Source of the DNA: a virus
Length of the DNA: 46,257 bases
IMG/VR virus record: IMGVR_UViG_3300045242_000039
Location: 1 to 46,257 of that record
Direction: 5' to 3' (one strand)
The translations under genes were made by a program, and so were the position numbers. Below the pieces are notes generated by a model. That model was not told the origin of the DNA. It ran no database searches and saw nothing but the letters and a program-made list of their open reading frames with translations. Every line of letters begins with the position of its first letter. Position 1 is the stretch's first letter. This document shows positions 7,124 through 17,113 of the stretch, piece after piece.

Positions 7124-10100
7124 TGGGCCTTGGTGACTGGCTGGCCACCGGCATCGCCGCCGTGTATTCCGGCGCTGCCGAGGTCAACAACCTAATCAAC
7201 CCGTTCTCGTCGCCTCCCCCGGCGGCCAAGCAGTTCCCCACGGCCCCGGGTACACAGGGTGACCCGAATGCGGGCCCGAACATTCTGCAGCCGCAGCTTG
7301 AGGGCGCCTTGCAGGCGATCAACTGGTTCCGGCAGAAGGCCGTTAGCCAGCCCCTGGCGACGAGTCTCCTTGTTGCGTCCAAGGGGTCGGAGTCCCGGTA
7401 CTCCGGGGACCCGGGGTTCTTCTTCAACAGCAAGAACTGGTCGGATGCGTGGACTGCGTCCGCGCACATCTCCCCCGGTCAGGCGTTCCTGCTCAATCCG
7501 GACCAGAACGAAGCCTCGAAGGCCGAGGCCTCTCCGCTGTCGTACTACAAGCCTGCGGATTCGTACCTGCCGCCGGGCTTCAATCAGCTGCCGCAGGACC
7601 AGCAGCAGGAGATGCTGAAGAACGCGGGCCTGCCCGCAGTCGGCAATCAGTACATCGAACTGCGGCGTGACTCCGAGCTGTACAAGTGGGGGTCTGGTGG
7701 CCTGGACTTCGCTGCTGCGTCCTACCTGGACCCGACCGTCATCGCTGGCAAGGGCGTGGGTCGCCTGCGCTCCACGGTGGTGGCGGATGCTGGTGCCAAG
7801 GCTGCTCTGGGCAACATCTTCACCGGGAAGCTGAGCGCGGACGCCACGAACTTCGTGCGTCCCATGCCGTCACCGGCGGCCATTCTTGCCAACAAGATCA
7901 CTGGGAAGCCGATCACGGCCAACCTGGGCTGGGACAAGGTCGACATCGACCGGCTGGTCAACACGTCGCGCCTCAAGCAGGCACAGGATTTCCTGTGGAC
8001 CAACAAGGACAACCCGCAGCTGGTCAACCAGCTGCCCCTGGCGACGAAGACCGCCCTTGGCCCGCGCCTCGGTGCGATCGTCTCCACGCTGCAGTCACCG
8101 GAGGAAGTGAACCTGTTCCTTCGCTCCGGGATGGGCGATGTTGCCGCGCAGAGCATCCTGCGGGCGAAGAACGCGGCGGCCAACGCCGCGTACGCGCAGG
8201 ACGGTGACCGCCTGGCGGCGTTGGAGCTGCAGCGCAGCACCAACATCAAGAATCCGTACGCGGTGCAGCTGATCAACGCCAGGATGGCGCAGATCCAGGA
8301 CGGCATGAACGCCAACGCCAACCTGGTGGAGCGGTACAACAATGTCCTGGATCACGCGAACGAGATCGACAACGTCAAGCTGCAGGCCAACGCCTTCGCG
8401 TCGGCGAAGACCGCTCAGGCGTCCCAGAACGCGTACACCGCGGGGGCTGGCCGCAGGGCCAACCTGGTGGTCACCGGCGCCCCGCTGACGGGCTCGCTGG
8501 TCAAGCAGCGCCTGGTGACCAACCCGTTCTCCACGCCGATCACCATGATCCGGTCGTTCTCCAACTTCAAGCCCCACGGCTACATGGCGTTGGACGACGT
8601 CACCCAGGACTCGGTGAATGAACTGCGGGGCTTCCTGGCCCGCATCCCCAACTTCACGCCGCAGGCCCGCGAGAACGCGGTCAACGAGTTCCTGCAGGCC
8701 CCCGACGCAGGGTCGCGCCTGGACATGCTCCAGCAGATCTCGTCCCTGGCCATGGGCAAGATCGCCCAGAAGCACGGCCTGACCCCGGAGTACGGCGCCG
8801 GGCTGTACGCCGAGCACCAGGACCGGCTGACCTCCGAGATCGCCGGACTTAAGCAGTACTCGGCGATCAAGACGCAGGCCATCGGCGTGGGCAACCAGCG
8901 CAACATCCGGGTGGACGCCTTCAGCGACGCCGGTGGTGGCATCTCGATCCACCCGAACATGGTCACCCGGCTGATGAACGACCACATCCTGCCGGACCTG
9001 GACATGTACGACACAGTCCTCGGTCGACACAGCAGCGCACTGGGTGCACTGGCCGCCAAGGGCGGCGACGTGCGCGATGCCATCGCCAACAGCAGCGAGT
9101 TCCTTAACAAGGCGTGGAAGTTCGGGACCCTCGCCCGACTCGGGTACATCCCCCGCGTCCTGGGGGATGACATTGGCGGGCAGATCGCCCGCCTGGGCAT
9201 GGCGTCCATGGCGATCCGCGCCGGGTACGGCGTGAAGAACCTCGCCACCAACATGTCGAACATGCTGGTCCACCCGTTCCTTCAGGCCGGGGCGGAAGCC
9301 CGCCGCGTGGGCGCGGCGTATGCGCAGTCCGAGATGCAGTTCGTGGATCAGGACATCGCCGCCGTGACGGCGCGTATCCACGCACAGGAGCCGATGCGGC
9401 TCAACGTTCACAATGCTGCGCTGGCGCGCATGCAGGCTTCGGACGCCAAGCTCGCTGCCATGCAGGCCGATGCGACCACGCCTCCGGCGAGGCTCGCCGC
9501 CATGCAGGCCCTGGCGGCGAAGAACCGCGCACAGTCGCAGACCGCCCACGGGCGGTTGTACGGCAAGGGCACCGTCTACGGTGACCAGTTGGACCAGCTG
9601 AACGACCGTCGGGCGTTCCTCACCGACGCATACACCCGCGCCCACGCCGAGGCCGACGCCCTGTCGGCACACCAGCCGAAGGTCACACAGGGAACACAGC
9701 TCGTCAACGCACAGGGCCTGGTATTGCCTGCCGCGTTCGGCGGCACGCGTGGGCAGTACTACCAGAAGACGATCAGCGGGGACGAGTCCCTGGCCAACGT
9801 CTTCAATACGAACAAGCAGATGATCCAGGGCAACCTGATCCGCAGCTACCAGCACGGCACAGTCGGCGTGGATCCGAACGTGGACCCTGAACTGCACCTC
9901 AAGGCCTGGTCGCACATCCTGACTGCCCAGATGGGCCAGGACAAGGCAGGGCGCATCGCCCTGCAGAACGTGGCCAACGGCCTGAGCGTGGACCAGACGG
10001 TCAAGACACTGCTGGACTGGTTCAAGACGCCTGCCGGGCAGGCGTACCGCAGCGAGCTGGGACTGAAGGCCACACCGGATCTTGAGGTGGCAAACTCCAT

Positions 10101-12186
10101 CGCCCACGACGTCCACGAGATGGCGATGACCCCGCAGATCGCCGAGAAGGCGATGTCGCCGGAGGGCGTTGATCAGCTCTTCCTCAAGCAGGCCATCCCG
10201 GTGGTGGGCCAACGGCCCGACGCCATCGCCCCCGCCGTGGGCCTCAACGGCCTGAACGGCACACGGTTCAAAGGCACGATGGACCGCGTCATTCAGCACT
10301 GGTTCGACGCGGTAGCAACGCTGCCCGCGAACTCCTGGTCCCGGCACCCGCTGTTCAACCAGCTCTACGAGGGCCACGCCCACGCAATCGTGGGCCAGGA
10401 AGCCAAGCAGGGCGTGGTGCACACGTCGCTGGACGCTGACCGGATCGCTGAGACGGCGCGCCGACTGGCGATGAAGGACACCAGGAACCTGGTCTTCGAC
10501 ATCGCCCACCAGAGCGACGCGATGGCAGCGCTCCGCATGACGTCCCCGTTCTTCGCCGCCTCCCTTGAGGGCTGGCAGCGCTGGTCCCGGATCATCCTGG
10601 ACAAGCCACAGACAGTTGGCTACGCCGCGAAGTTCTTCAACGCCCCGCTGTCGGCGGGGTGGGTGCAGGACCAGGACGGCAACCACGTCATGCCGGACGG
10701 ACGGGCGTTCGACCCGGTGCAGGGCAAGATGGTCGACGTCCCTATGAGCAGCAGGCGCATCGTCGCCCGGGTCCCGTGGGGACTCGCCAAGGGCGGCATC
10801 ATGAACCCGATCGCCACGATCCTGGGCGCCAACGGCGACGGCCAGATCAACCTGTCGCAGACGTCGATGAACATCGTCTTGAACGGTGACCCGTGGTTCA
10901 ACCCCGGCCAGGGGCCGCTGGTGACGATCCCGCTGCAGGAGTACGTCAAGGACAAGCCCAGTGACGCCCTGCTGGCACGCCAGATGGGCGTGCTGCCGTT
11001 CGGTGTGTCCAACGCTCCTGGCGGCGTCCTGGGGCGTGCCGTGGACCAGTTCGAGCCACGGACGCTCAAGGACTTCCTGATCGGGTTCGACACCACGGAC
11101 AGCCGGTACCAGCAGGTCAAGCTGCAGATCACCCAGGACGCGTACTACAACCACGCGAACCTTGGTCAGCCCATGCCGACAGCGGCGAAGATCGCCGCCA
11201 TGACCAGGGACTACTGGCTGTTCTCCGCCGCGTCGGCGTTCACCGGCCCGGTCTCCGGCCAGCGGCCGGACCCGTTCGCGTTCTACCGCGACCAGTACAA
11301 CAACCTGCGGCGCACCAACGCGTCCACGGCCGACTCTCAGTTCCTCGCCAAGTACGGCGAGAGCTACTTCGTGTTCGCTCAGGCGATGAGCAAGAACGCC
11401 TCGGGTGTGGGTGCGACCTTGAAGGCCGCGCAGCTGGAGAAGCAGTACGGCCAGCAGATCTCCGAGAACCCGGAGCTGGCCGCACTGATCATCGGGCCGA
11501 ACGGCAACGGCCCGTTCTCACCAGAGGCGTACTCCTACGAGCTGAACACCCCGCTGATCCCCGGCGGGGAAGAGATGATGCGCACCAAGATCTCCGCCAC
11601 CGACGCCATGGCGGAGAACCAGAAGCGCCTGGGGTGGGCCAAGTACACCGGCGTCATGAACAGCCTCAACGCGCAGCTGTACGCGCAGGGCTTCAAGACG
11701 TTCCAGGACAAGGGCGCCGAAGCCCTCAACGGCATGCGCCAGGCGTACGTGAAGCTGTACGGGCAGCCACTACTGCCCACTGGTCAGGCCAACCCGTTCT
11801 ACAACGACGCATGGTCCAAGGACTACAACTCGTTCGACCCACTGAAGTACGAACGCCTGATCCCCGGGCTGCAGAAGATCGCCAGCAGCCCGCTGGCGGA
11901 CGACCCCAGCCGTACCGACCTCAAGGTGCTGCAGTCGTACCTGTCGCAGCGCGCAGCGCTGACGACGCTGCTCAATGCCCGCAATGCAGAGAAGGCCGGG
12001 TCGGCCGACCTCAAGGCCGGGTCCAACAAGGATCTCCACGACGCGTGGATCAACGCAGTTCAGGGGCTCGTGGAGAGCGACGTGAACTTTGGGAACCTCT
12101 ACCATCGGTACCTGAGTAGGGATCTTGGTGTGGACGCAGCCCCCGAGGCAGCTCAGGTGCCCACCACTCCCGGAATGGGAGCGTAA
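7123..12186 (+). CDS. Giant virion protein, probable internal/ejection protein (1687 aa)
   Basis: This is by far the largest gene. It lies between portal and scaffold, with two peptidoglycan hydrolase genes downstream. It is Ala/Gln-rich and mostly helical in appearance, with coiled-coil-prone stretches (residues about 735-860). A conserved-looking segment near residue 665-700 (KFGTLARLGYIPRVLGDDIGG) resembles segments I associate with large structural proteins of phages having this type of capsid protein. In short-tailed phages such proteins are stored in the capsid or portal core and ejected with the DNA. It is not placed or patterned like a siphovirus tape measure. The function is inferred from size and context. 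Confidence 0.6.
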   Translation: MGLGDWLATGIAAVYSGAAEVNNLINPFSSPPPAAKQFPTAPGTQGDPNAGPNILQPQLEGALQAINWFRQKAVSQPLATSLLVASKGSESRYSGDPGFFFNSKNWSDAWTASAHISPGQAFLLNPDQNEASKAEASPLSYYKPADSYLPPGFNQLPQDQQQEMLKNAGLPAVGNQYIELRRDSELYKWGSGGLDFAAASYLDPTVIAGKGVGRLRSTVVADAGAKAALGNIFTGKLSADATNFVRPMPSPAAILANKITGKPITANLGWDKVDIDRLVNTSRLKQAQDFLWTNKDNPQLVNQLPLATKTALGPRLGAIVSTLQSPEEVNLFLRSGMGDVAAQSILRAKNAAANAAYAQDGDRLAALELQRSTNIKNPYAVQLINARMAQIQDGMNANANLVERYNNVLDHANEIDNVKLQANAFASAKTAQASQNAYTAGAGRRANLVVTGAPLTGSLVKQRLVTNPFSTPITMIRSFSNFKPHGYMALDDVTQDSVNELRGFLARIPNFTPQARENAVNEFLQAPDAGSRLDMLQQISSLAMGKIAQKHGLTPEYGAGLYAEHQDRLTSEIAGLKQYSAIKTQAIGVGNQRNIRVDAFSDAGGGISIHPNMVTRLMNDHILPDLDMYDTVLGRHSSALGALAAKGGDVRDAIANSSEFLNKAWKFGTLARLGYIPRVLGDDIGGQIARLGMASMAIRAGYGVKNLATNMSNMLVHPFLQAGAEARRVGAAYAQSEMQFVDQDIAAVTARIHAQEPMRLNVHNAALARMQASDAKLAAMQADATTPPARLAAMQALAAKNRAQSQTAHGRLYGKGTVYGDQLDQLNDRRAFLTDAYTRAHAEADALSAHQPKVTQGTQLVNAQGLVLPAAFGGTRGQYYQKTISGDESLANVFNTNKQMIQGNLIRSYQHGTVGVDPNVDPELHLKAWSHILTAQMGQDKAGRIALQNVANGLSVDQTVKTLLDWFKTPAGQAYRSELGLKATPDLEVANSIAHDVHEMAMTPQIAEKAMSPEGVDQLFLKQAIPVVGQRPDAIAPAVGLNGLNGTRFKGTMDRVIQHWFDAVATLPANSWSRHPLFNQLYEGHAHAIVGQEAKQGVVHTSLDADRIAETARRLAMKDTRNLVFDIAHQSDAMAALRMTSPFFAASLEGWQRWSRIILDKPQTVGYAAKFFNAPLSAGWVQDQDGNHVMPDGRAFDPVQGKMVDVPMSSRRIVARVPWGLAKGGIMNPIATILGANGDGQINLSQTSMNIVLNGDPWFNPGQGPLVTIPLQEYVKDKPSDALLARQMGVLPFGVSNAPGGVLGRAVDQFEPRTLKDFLIGFDTTDSRYQQVKLQITQDAYYNHANLGQPMPTAAKIAAMTRDYWLFSAASAFTGPVSGQRPDPFAFYRDQYNNLRRTNASTADSQFLAKYGESYFVFAQAMSKNASGVGATLKAAQLEKQYGQQISENPELAALIIGPNGNGPFSPEAYSYELNTPLIPGGEEMMRTKISATDAMAENQKRLGWAKYTGVMNSLNAQLYAQGFKTFQDKGAEALNGMRQAYVKLYGQPLLPTGQANPFYNDAWSKDYNSFDPLKYERLIPGLQKIASSPLADDPSRTDLKVLQSYLSQRAALTTLLNARNAEKAGSADLKAGSNKDLHDAWINAVQGLVESDVNFGNLYHRYLSRDLGVDAAPEAAQVPTTPGMGA

Positions 12187-13098
12187 GTGCTGACTGATAC
12201 GCCGAGCGCACAGGCCTCGGCTACGGCGAGCGCACAGGCCTCGCCTGCGGCGAGCGGCGGGTACACCCCGTCCGCTGCGGAACTGCAGGCCTTGCAGGCC
12301 TTCGCCAGCACGACTGCCACCACCGGGACCGGCCAGGTCTACATGGGCACCCTGGCCCCCATCGGGGGCGGCAGGGGCGCATCCCAGGATCTCACCCCCC
12401 AGCGGCCCGGTGGGGCCAAGTGGATGTCCACATCGGATGCCATTGCCGAGTTCGGCAACTGGACCCCGAAGCAGATCAACGATCTTGTGGCCAAGGGCAT
12501 CGTCGGCGGTCTGCTCAAGCCTGGCGACGGCCAGGCCGAGGGGTACGGACTGTGGCAGAAGCTAGTCAACATGTCCGCCGTGTACGGCGCCAAGGGCAAC
12601 CAGGTCTCCCCGTTCGATGTGCTGGCCACGTACGTCAACGACTCGTCGTCGGCAGGGGTGTGGAAGAAGACCGGTGATGGTCTGTTCCAGGTCAATACGA
12701 TCACCGGTGAGCGGCAGTACATCGGTCCGCAGTTCCGGACCACGACCACCGCTGTGGTCAATCTGACCGATCCGACCACGGCGAAGGCCGTGGCCACGTC
12801 GATCTTCCAGCAGCTCCTTGGCCGTGACCCGCTGCCGGGTGAGCTGAACACCTACGCATCGGCCCTGACCCAGGCCGAGCAGGCCAACCCGACGACGATC
12901 GACACCACGAACCAGTACGACAGCATGGGCAACGTCATCGCGACGACGAAGCAGAACCAGCAGGGCGGCTACGGCGCCGACGCGCAGAAGTTCCTGGCCG
13001 CTCAGCAGGCCAAGTCGAACCCGGAGTTCGGCGCCACGCAGGCGGCGACCACGTACGAGAATGCCTTCACCAACGCGGTCTACGGGGCGCACCAGTGA
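12187..13098 (+). CDS. Minor virion protein (303 aa)
   Basis: The GTG start follows the previous TAA directly. The N-terminus carries a near-exact duplication of a short Ala/Ser unit (SAQASATASAQASPAAS). A compact region follows (NWTPKQINDLVAKGIVGG), then a motif-rich region with LLGRDPLPGELNTYASAL near residue 220. That last motif is typical of minor structural proteins in this gene neighbourhood. It is probably part of the same internal or ejection group as its neighbours. The stop overlaps the next start (GTGA). Confidence 0.55.
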   Translation: MLTDTPSAQASATASAQASPAASGGYTPSAAELQALQAFASTTATTGTGQVYMGTLAPIGGGRGASQDLTPQRPGGAKWMSTSDAIAEFGNWTPKQINDLVAKGIVGGLLKPGDGQAEGYGLWQKLVNMSAVYGAKGNQVSPFDVLATYVNDSSSAGVWKKTGDGLFQVNTITGERQYIGPQFRTTTTAVVNLTDPTTAKAVATSIFQQLLGRDPLPGELNTYASALTQAEQANPTTIDTTNQYDSMGNVIATTKQNQQGGYGADAQKFLAAQQAKSNPEFGATQAATTYENAFTNAVYGAHQ

Positions 13099-13568
13099 CC
13101 ATAGATTGCATCGATGGATACAGTATGATCATCGACATGTGCAGTCTGACGAAGCCCGACAGTGCCGCTGGCGATACGCTGCACCGCCAGCGGGGAGAGC
13201 GGTCTTGCGACGAATGTCGCGCAGCGGTGAACACATACCAGCGCAATCGTCGCGCGCAGGGGGTGATCCCCGGACGCAAGTACCAGGTCTGGTCTTGGTA
13301 CCGCCTGCGATGGGATGCCTACCTGGGCCTGCTGTCATCCCAGGGTCAGGCCTGCGGCGTTTGTGGTCAGGCCTTCGGCCAGGGCCGTGCGCCGCACATC
13401 GACCATGACCATTCATGTGACCATGCTGACAAGGGCCGGAAGTCATGCTCCACCTGCGTGCGGGGGATCCTCTGCCAGAGGTGCAATACCGGCATGGCCG
13501 TGCTGGAAGACCCGGATCGACTGCACCGGGCGCTCGCCTATCTTGAGAGGGCTGGTGGTCGACGGTGA
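13095..13568 (+). CDS. Recombination endonuclease VII-type nuclease (up to 157 aa)
   Basis: The C-terminal half has the endonuclease VII signature: CGVCGQ near residue 95, HIDHDHSC near residue 107, and GILCQRCNTGMAVLEDP near 130. The paired CxxC motifs bind structural zinc and the DHDH element is catalytic. An additional Cys cluster (SCDEC) lies in the N-terminal half. GTG at 13095 overlaps the previous stop, but ATGs at 13125 and 13137 are equally possible. The first 40 bases are AT-rich compared with the neighbours. It sits inside the virion gene block, as free-standing homing-type nucleases often do. It could instead resolve branched DNA before packaging. Confidence 0.8.
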   Translation: MTIDCIDGYSMIIDMCSLTKPDSAAGDTLHRQRGERSCDECRAAVNTYQRNRRAQGVIPGRKYQVWSWYRLRWDAYLGLLSSQGQACGVCGQAFGQGRAPHIDHDHSCDHADKGRKSCSTCVRGILCQRCNTGMAVLEDPDRLHRALAYLERAGGRR

Positions 13569-14872
13569 CTTCCGGGTCCGACATCGTCAACGCGGCCTTG
13601 GGGTATCAGGGAGTTCCGTACCTTTGGGGCGGCTCTTCGCCAGCAGGCCTGGACTGTTCAGGCCTTGTTCAGCTCGTGTTCGGCAAGGCCGGGATCAACC
13701 TGCCCCGCACCACGTACAACCAGATCAATGTTGGCGCTGCCGTCGGCGTGCAGCAGCTGCGCGCCGGTGACCTGGTGTTCTTCGAGACCGACGCCAGCCA
13801 GAAGGGCCCTGACCATGTCGGGATCTACATCGGCAACGGGAAGTTCATTGCGGCGCCGAAGCCCGGCGACAAGGTCAAGATCAGCTCACTGACTGACAGT
13901 TACTACATGTCCCGGTTCGTCGGTGGACGCCGGGTCCCCGGTGTGTCCAACGGTGGCCCCATGGACGTGCAGACCGCCACCACGGGCGAGTTTGCGCAGT
14001 CGACGCCACCTCCCGACAAGGAGACGCTGGCGTCGAACTACGGCATGTCGTATGCCTTCTTCCAGTCTGCTGACCCGGAGTTGAAGAAGCTCTTCCAGCA
14101 GGCCGTCAAGGAGACGTGGACACCCGATGTGTTCACGGCACACCTGAAGAACTCGAACTGGTGGAAGACCAACTCGGGGCCGATGCGGCAGGCGATCGTG
14201 CAGAAGACCACGGACCCGGCCACGTACAACGCGAACATTGCTGCGGCGTCTGCTGCTGCCGGTCAGGCTGCGGTGCAGATGGGTGCCGTCCTGACGGCAC
14301 CCCAGCTGCAGAAGCTGGCCACCAACATGGTGACCCTGGGGTGGGGCAACGATCAGGTCCAGAACTTCCTGGGTCAGTACGTGCAGTTCAACGACAAGCA
14401 CGTCATCGGCGGTCAGGCCGGTGCCGTGTACTCCCAGCTGCGGGCGTACGCGTACGCACAGGGGGTGTCCCTGTCGGACGATCAGATCAAGACCTACGCG
14501 TCGTACATTGCCCGTGGCGTGTCCGACATGAACGGCACGATGGATCAGATCCGGCAGACCGCGGCCGGGACGTTCCCGGCCTTCACCCAGCAGATCCAGG
14601 CCGGTGCCACGGTCAAGGACATCGCTGATCCGTACGTGCAGATGATGGCCCAGGAGCTGCAGCAGGATCCGGCGGCGCTGAATGCCAACACCCCGCTGAT
14701 CAAGAACGCCCTGAACCGCCAGGGCAAGGACGGCAAGCCCGACCCGATGTCCCTGACGGACTTCCAGCAACTGGTGCGGGCACAGCCCGGCTGGAAGGGC
14801 ACGCCTGCGGCGATCGGCACCACGGCCACGGTGGCCAAGCAGGTGCTGCAGCAGATGGGGGTCACCCAGTGA
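13565..14872 (+). CDS. Virion-associated NlpC/P60 peptidase with helical body (435 aa)
   Basis: Residues 1-125 form an NlpC/P60 domain. The catalytic Cys is in LDCSGLVQLVF (near residue 30) and the His is in DHVGIYIGNG (near residue 82). The fold cleaves peptide bonds in peptidoglycan stems. Residues about 150-435 form a helical body that matches the body of the next gene product in order and in motifs such as WTPDVFTAHLKN plus WW. Position between portal and capsid genes suggests a virion enzyme that opens the cell wall during DNA entry, not a lysis enzyme. Confidence 0.8.
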   Translation: MTSGSDIVNAALGYQGVPYLWGGSSPAGLDCSGLVQLVFGKAGINLPRTTYNQINVGAAVGVQQLRAGDLVFFETDASQKGPDHVGIYIGNGKFIAAPKPGDKVKISSLTDSYYMSRFVGGRRVPGVSNGGPMDVQTATTGEFAQSTPPPDKETLASNYGMSYAFFQSADPELKKLFQQAVKETWTPDVFTAHLKNSNWWKTNSGPMRQAIVQKTTDPATYNANIAAASAAAGQAAVQMGAVLTAPQLQKLATNMVTLGWGNDQVQNFLGQYVQFNDKHVIGGQAGAVYSQLRAYAYAQGVSLSDDQIKTYASYIARGVSDMNGTMDQIRQTAAGTFPAFTQQIQAGATVKDIADPYVQMMAQELQQDPAALNANTPLIKNALNRQGKDGKPDPMSLTDFQQLVRAQPGWKGTPAAIGTTATVAKQVLQQMGVTQ

Positions 14873-16197
14873 GCATGAAGAACTCCCTGGAGACCATCCT
14901 GCTGGAAGCAGGGTTCACCGGGAACGGGCTGAAGATCGCCCTGGCCGTGGCCATGGCGGAATCCGGTGGCAGTGCCACCGCGCACAACGGCAACGCCGGG
15001 ACGGGCGACGACTCGTACGGACTGTTTCAGATCAACATGCTGGGGGCCATGGGCCCTGAGCGCAGGGCGCAGTACGGGCTGAGCAGCAATGATGACCTTT
15101 ACGATCCTTTGACCAATGCGAAGATCGCGTTCAAGATGTCCAACGGCGGGACGTCGTGGGGTCCGTGGACCACATACACCACGGGTGCGTACCGGAAGTA
15201 CCTGGGCACCTCAGGGTCGCAGTCCGTGGGGGTGTCGCCCGGTGGCGTAGCCGGAGGATCAGGCAGTTCGGGAGGGAGCGGAGTGACTACACCGGTGACA
15301 CCGGTACTGGACGCCAACACTTTGGCGGCTGAGTACGGCCTGTCGACTTCGCTGGTCAACTCCAGCAAGGAATTGAAGTCTCTCTTCAGTACAGCTGTCA
15401 GTCAGCAGTGGACCCCCGACGTTTTCACTGCGCACCTGAAGAACACCAAGTGGTGGTCGACGCAGTCGAACTCCATGCGGCAGTTCATCACCCTGAAGTA
15501 CACCGACCCGGCGTCGTTCAAGGCCAAGTGGGACGAGACCGCGGCCCACATCAACAGCCTGGCGGTACAGGTCGGGCTGGGTAACAGGCTGGGCCGCGGC
15601 ACGGACATCAACACCATGGACGGCTTCCTCAAGGCAGCCGTCTACCGGTCGATGCAGCTGGGCTGGTCCGATGAGCGGATCAAGTCCTGGTTCGGCGGCA
15701 ACGTCAGCATGTCCAATGGTTCATTCACCGGTCAGGCCGCCGTGGACTACGACAAGCTCCACGCGTACGCGTACACCAACGGCCTGAACCAGTCCGCGGG
15801 GTGGTACCAGTCCACGCTGCAGGCCATCGAAGGTGGCAGGTCCACCACGGACGGCGTCCTTGCGCAGCTGCGCACACAGGCTGCGTCGAAGTACAGCGCC
15901 TACGCCACACAGATCCTGGCCGGGCAGAACGCCATCGACATCGCTGCACCGTTCGCCAAGACGGTGTCCGATCTCCTGGAGATCGACCCCGCGTCAGTGG
16001 ACCTGAACAACAAGTACGTGGCGAAGGCCATGACGGCACCGCTGAAGCCGGGCGCAATGCCCGGCTCGCAGTACACGATTTGGCAGATGCAGAATGATGT
16101 ACGGACTGATCCACTGTGGGTGAAGACCAACAACGCCCGCGAGTCGATCGAGCAGGTGGCCCGCTCCGTGGGGCGGGACTTCGGCTTCAGCTACTAA
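14869..16197 (+). CDS. Virion-associated transglycosylase/lysozyme-like protein (442 aa)
   Basis: Residues 1-115 form a lysozyme-like (SLT-type) domain. The catalytic Glu is in AVAMAESGGS, and SYGLFQINMLG and a YDPLTNAKIAF motif follow. This order is typical of goose-lysozyme/SLT transglycosylases. A Gly/Ser linker (residues 120-145) leads to a helical body, residues 150-442, paralogous to that of the preceding protein. The GTG start overlaps the previous stop; an ATG lies two codons on. It probably cuts glycan strands while the neighbour cuts peptides, both during ejection. Confidence 0.8.
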   Translation: MSMKNSLETILLEAGFTGNGLKIALAVAMAESGGSATAHNGNAGTGDDSYGLFQINMLGAMGPERRAQYGLSSNDDLYDPLTNAKIAFKMSNGGTSWGPWTTYTTGAYRKYLGTSGSQSVGVSPGGVAGGSGSSGGSGVTTPVTPVLDANTLAAEYGLSTSLVNSSKELKSLFSTAVSQQWTPDVFTAHLKNTKWWSTQSNSMRQFITLKYTDPASFKAKWDETAAHINSLAVQVGLGNRLGRGTDINTMDGFLKAAVYRSMQLGWSDERIKSWFGGNVSMSNGSFTGQAAVDYDKLHAYAYTNGLNQSAGWYQSTLQAIEGGRSTTDGVLAQLRTQAASKYSAYATQILAGQNAIDIAAPFAKTVSDLLEIDPASVDLNNKYVAKAMTAPLKPGAMPGSQYTIWQMQNDVRTDPLWVKTNNARESIEQVARSVGRDFGFSY

Positions 16198-16207
16198 GGA
16201 GTAACCG

Positions 16208-17113
16208 GTGGCAGTCAATGCCGTTCAGCCGATCGTGGTGCCACCCAAGACGACTGGCGACCCACTGAAGGATCTGACTGGCCCCAACAGGGACGCCTAT
16301 GCGGCCCTTGAGGACCAGTTCGCCAGCTACGGGCTGGCGTCCCTCGCGCCCAAGATCTTCAGCTTCATTCAGCAGGGCTTCGGCGCTGACACGATCACCC
16401 TGCTGCTGCAGGACACCCCGGAGTACAAGCAGCGCTTCGCCGGGAACGAACTGCGCAAGGCAGCCGGGCTGCCAGTACTGAGCCCGGCCAACTACCTGGC
16501 CACGGAGTCCTCGTACCGCTCGATCCTTCAGGATGCGGGCCTGCCCGCAACGTTCTACGACAAGCCGTCGGACTTCTCCGCATGGATCGGCGGGGACGCC
16601 AGTCCCACCGAGATCAAGGGGCGCGTGGACCTGGCGGTCCGCGACGCCTCCCAGTCTCCGCCGGAGACCCGCGCTGCACTGCAGCAGATGTATGGCGTCT
16701 CGCCGGGCGAGATCACCGCGTACTTCCTGGATCGCACCAAGGCCCTGCCGCTGCTGCAGATCCGTGAGCAGGCAGCTCAGATCGGCGGCGCCGCACTGGC
16801 GCACGGGTTCAATCCGACCACGACCACCGCGGAGCAGCTGGCCACCGAGGGCATCAGCACGCAGCAGGCACAGGCCGGGTACGGGCAGCTGGCCAACACC
16901 TTCAACCCGCTGCAGGCCATCGCTGAGCGCTTCGGCACCACGTGGTCCCAGACCGAGGGCGAAGCCGACGTGTTCAACCCCGGCTCGCAGGTCGCCGGGG
17001 AGGACGTGACGCAGAAGCGCAACGCCCTGCAGCAGCAGGAGAAGGCCCTGTTCTCCGGCAACACCGGGGCGGTCAGCCCCGTGGGGCTGAACCGTGGGTC
17101 CCAGGCTCAGTGA
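16208..17113 (+). CDS. Minor virion protein (301 aa)
   Basis: AAGGAG at 16196-16201 supports the GTG start. The sequence contains FASYGLASLAPKIFSFI, LLLQDTPEYKQRFAGN and GLPVLSPANYLATESSYR. I recognise this arrangement as a conserved minor structural protein of actinophages and uncultured marine phages, usually next to lytic virion proteins. It is helical and lacks an enzyme motif. It is probably the fifth member of the internal or ejection block that ends just before the scaffold gene. Confidence 0.6.
   Translation: MAVNAVQPIVVPPKTTGDPLKDLTGPNRDAYAALEDQFASYGLASLAPKIFSFIQQGFGADTITLLLQDTPEYKQRFAGNELRKAAGLPVLSPANYLATESSYRSILQDAGLPATFYDKPSDFSAWIGGDASPTEIKGRVDLAVRDASQSPPETRAALQQMYGVSPGEITAYFLDRTKALPLLQIREQAAQIGGAALAHGFNPTTTTAEQLATEGISTQQAQAGYGQLANTFNPLQAIAERFGTTWSQTEGEADVFNPGSQVAGEDVTQKRNALQQQEKALFSGNTGAVSPVGLNRGSQAQ

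Noticed and set aside
8095-11154. A 1019-codon minus-strand ORF opposite the giant virion gene
   Set aside because: Long antisense ORFs are expected where GC-rich third positions mirror a real gene. It is Val/Arg/Asp-rich without any motif, and the plus-strand gene is clearly coding.
13101-13141. Possible promoter in the AT-rich leader of the endonuclease gene
   Set aside because: TTGCAT and TATGAT are present but only about 12 bases apart, too close for a normal promoter.
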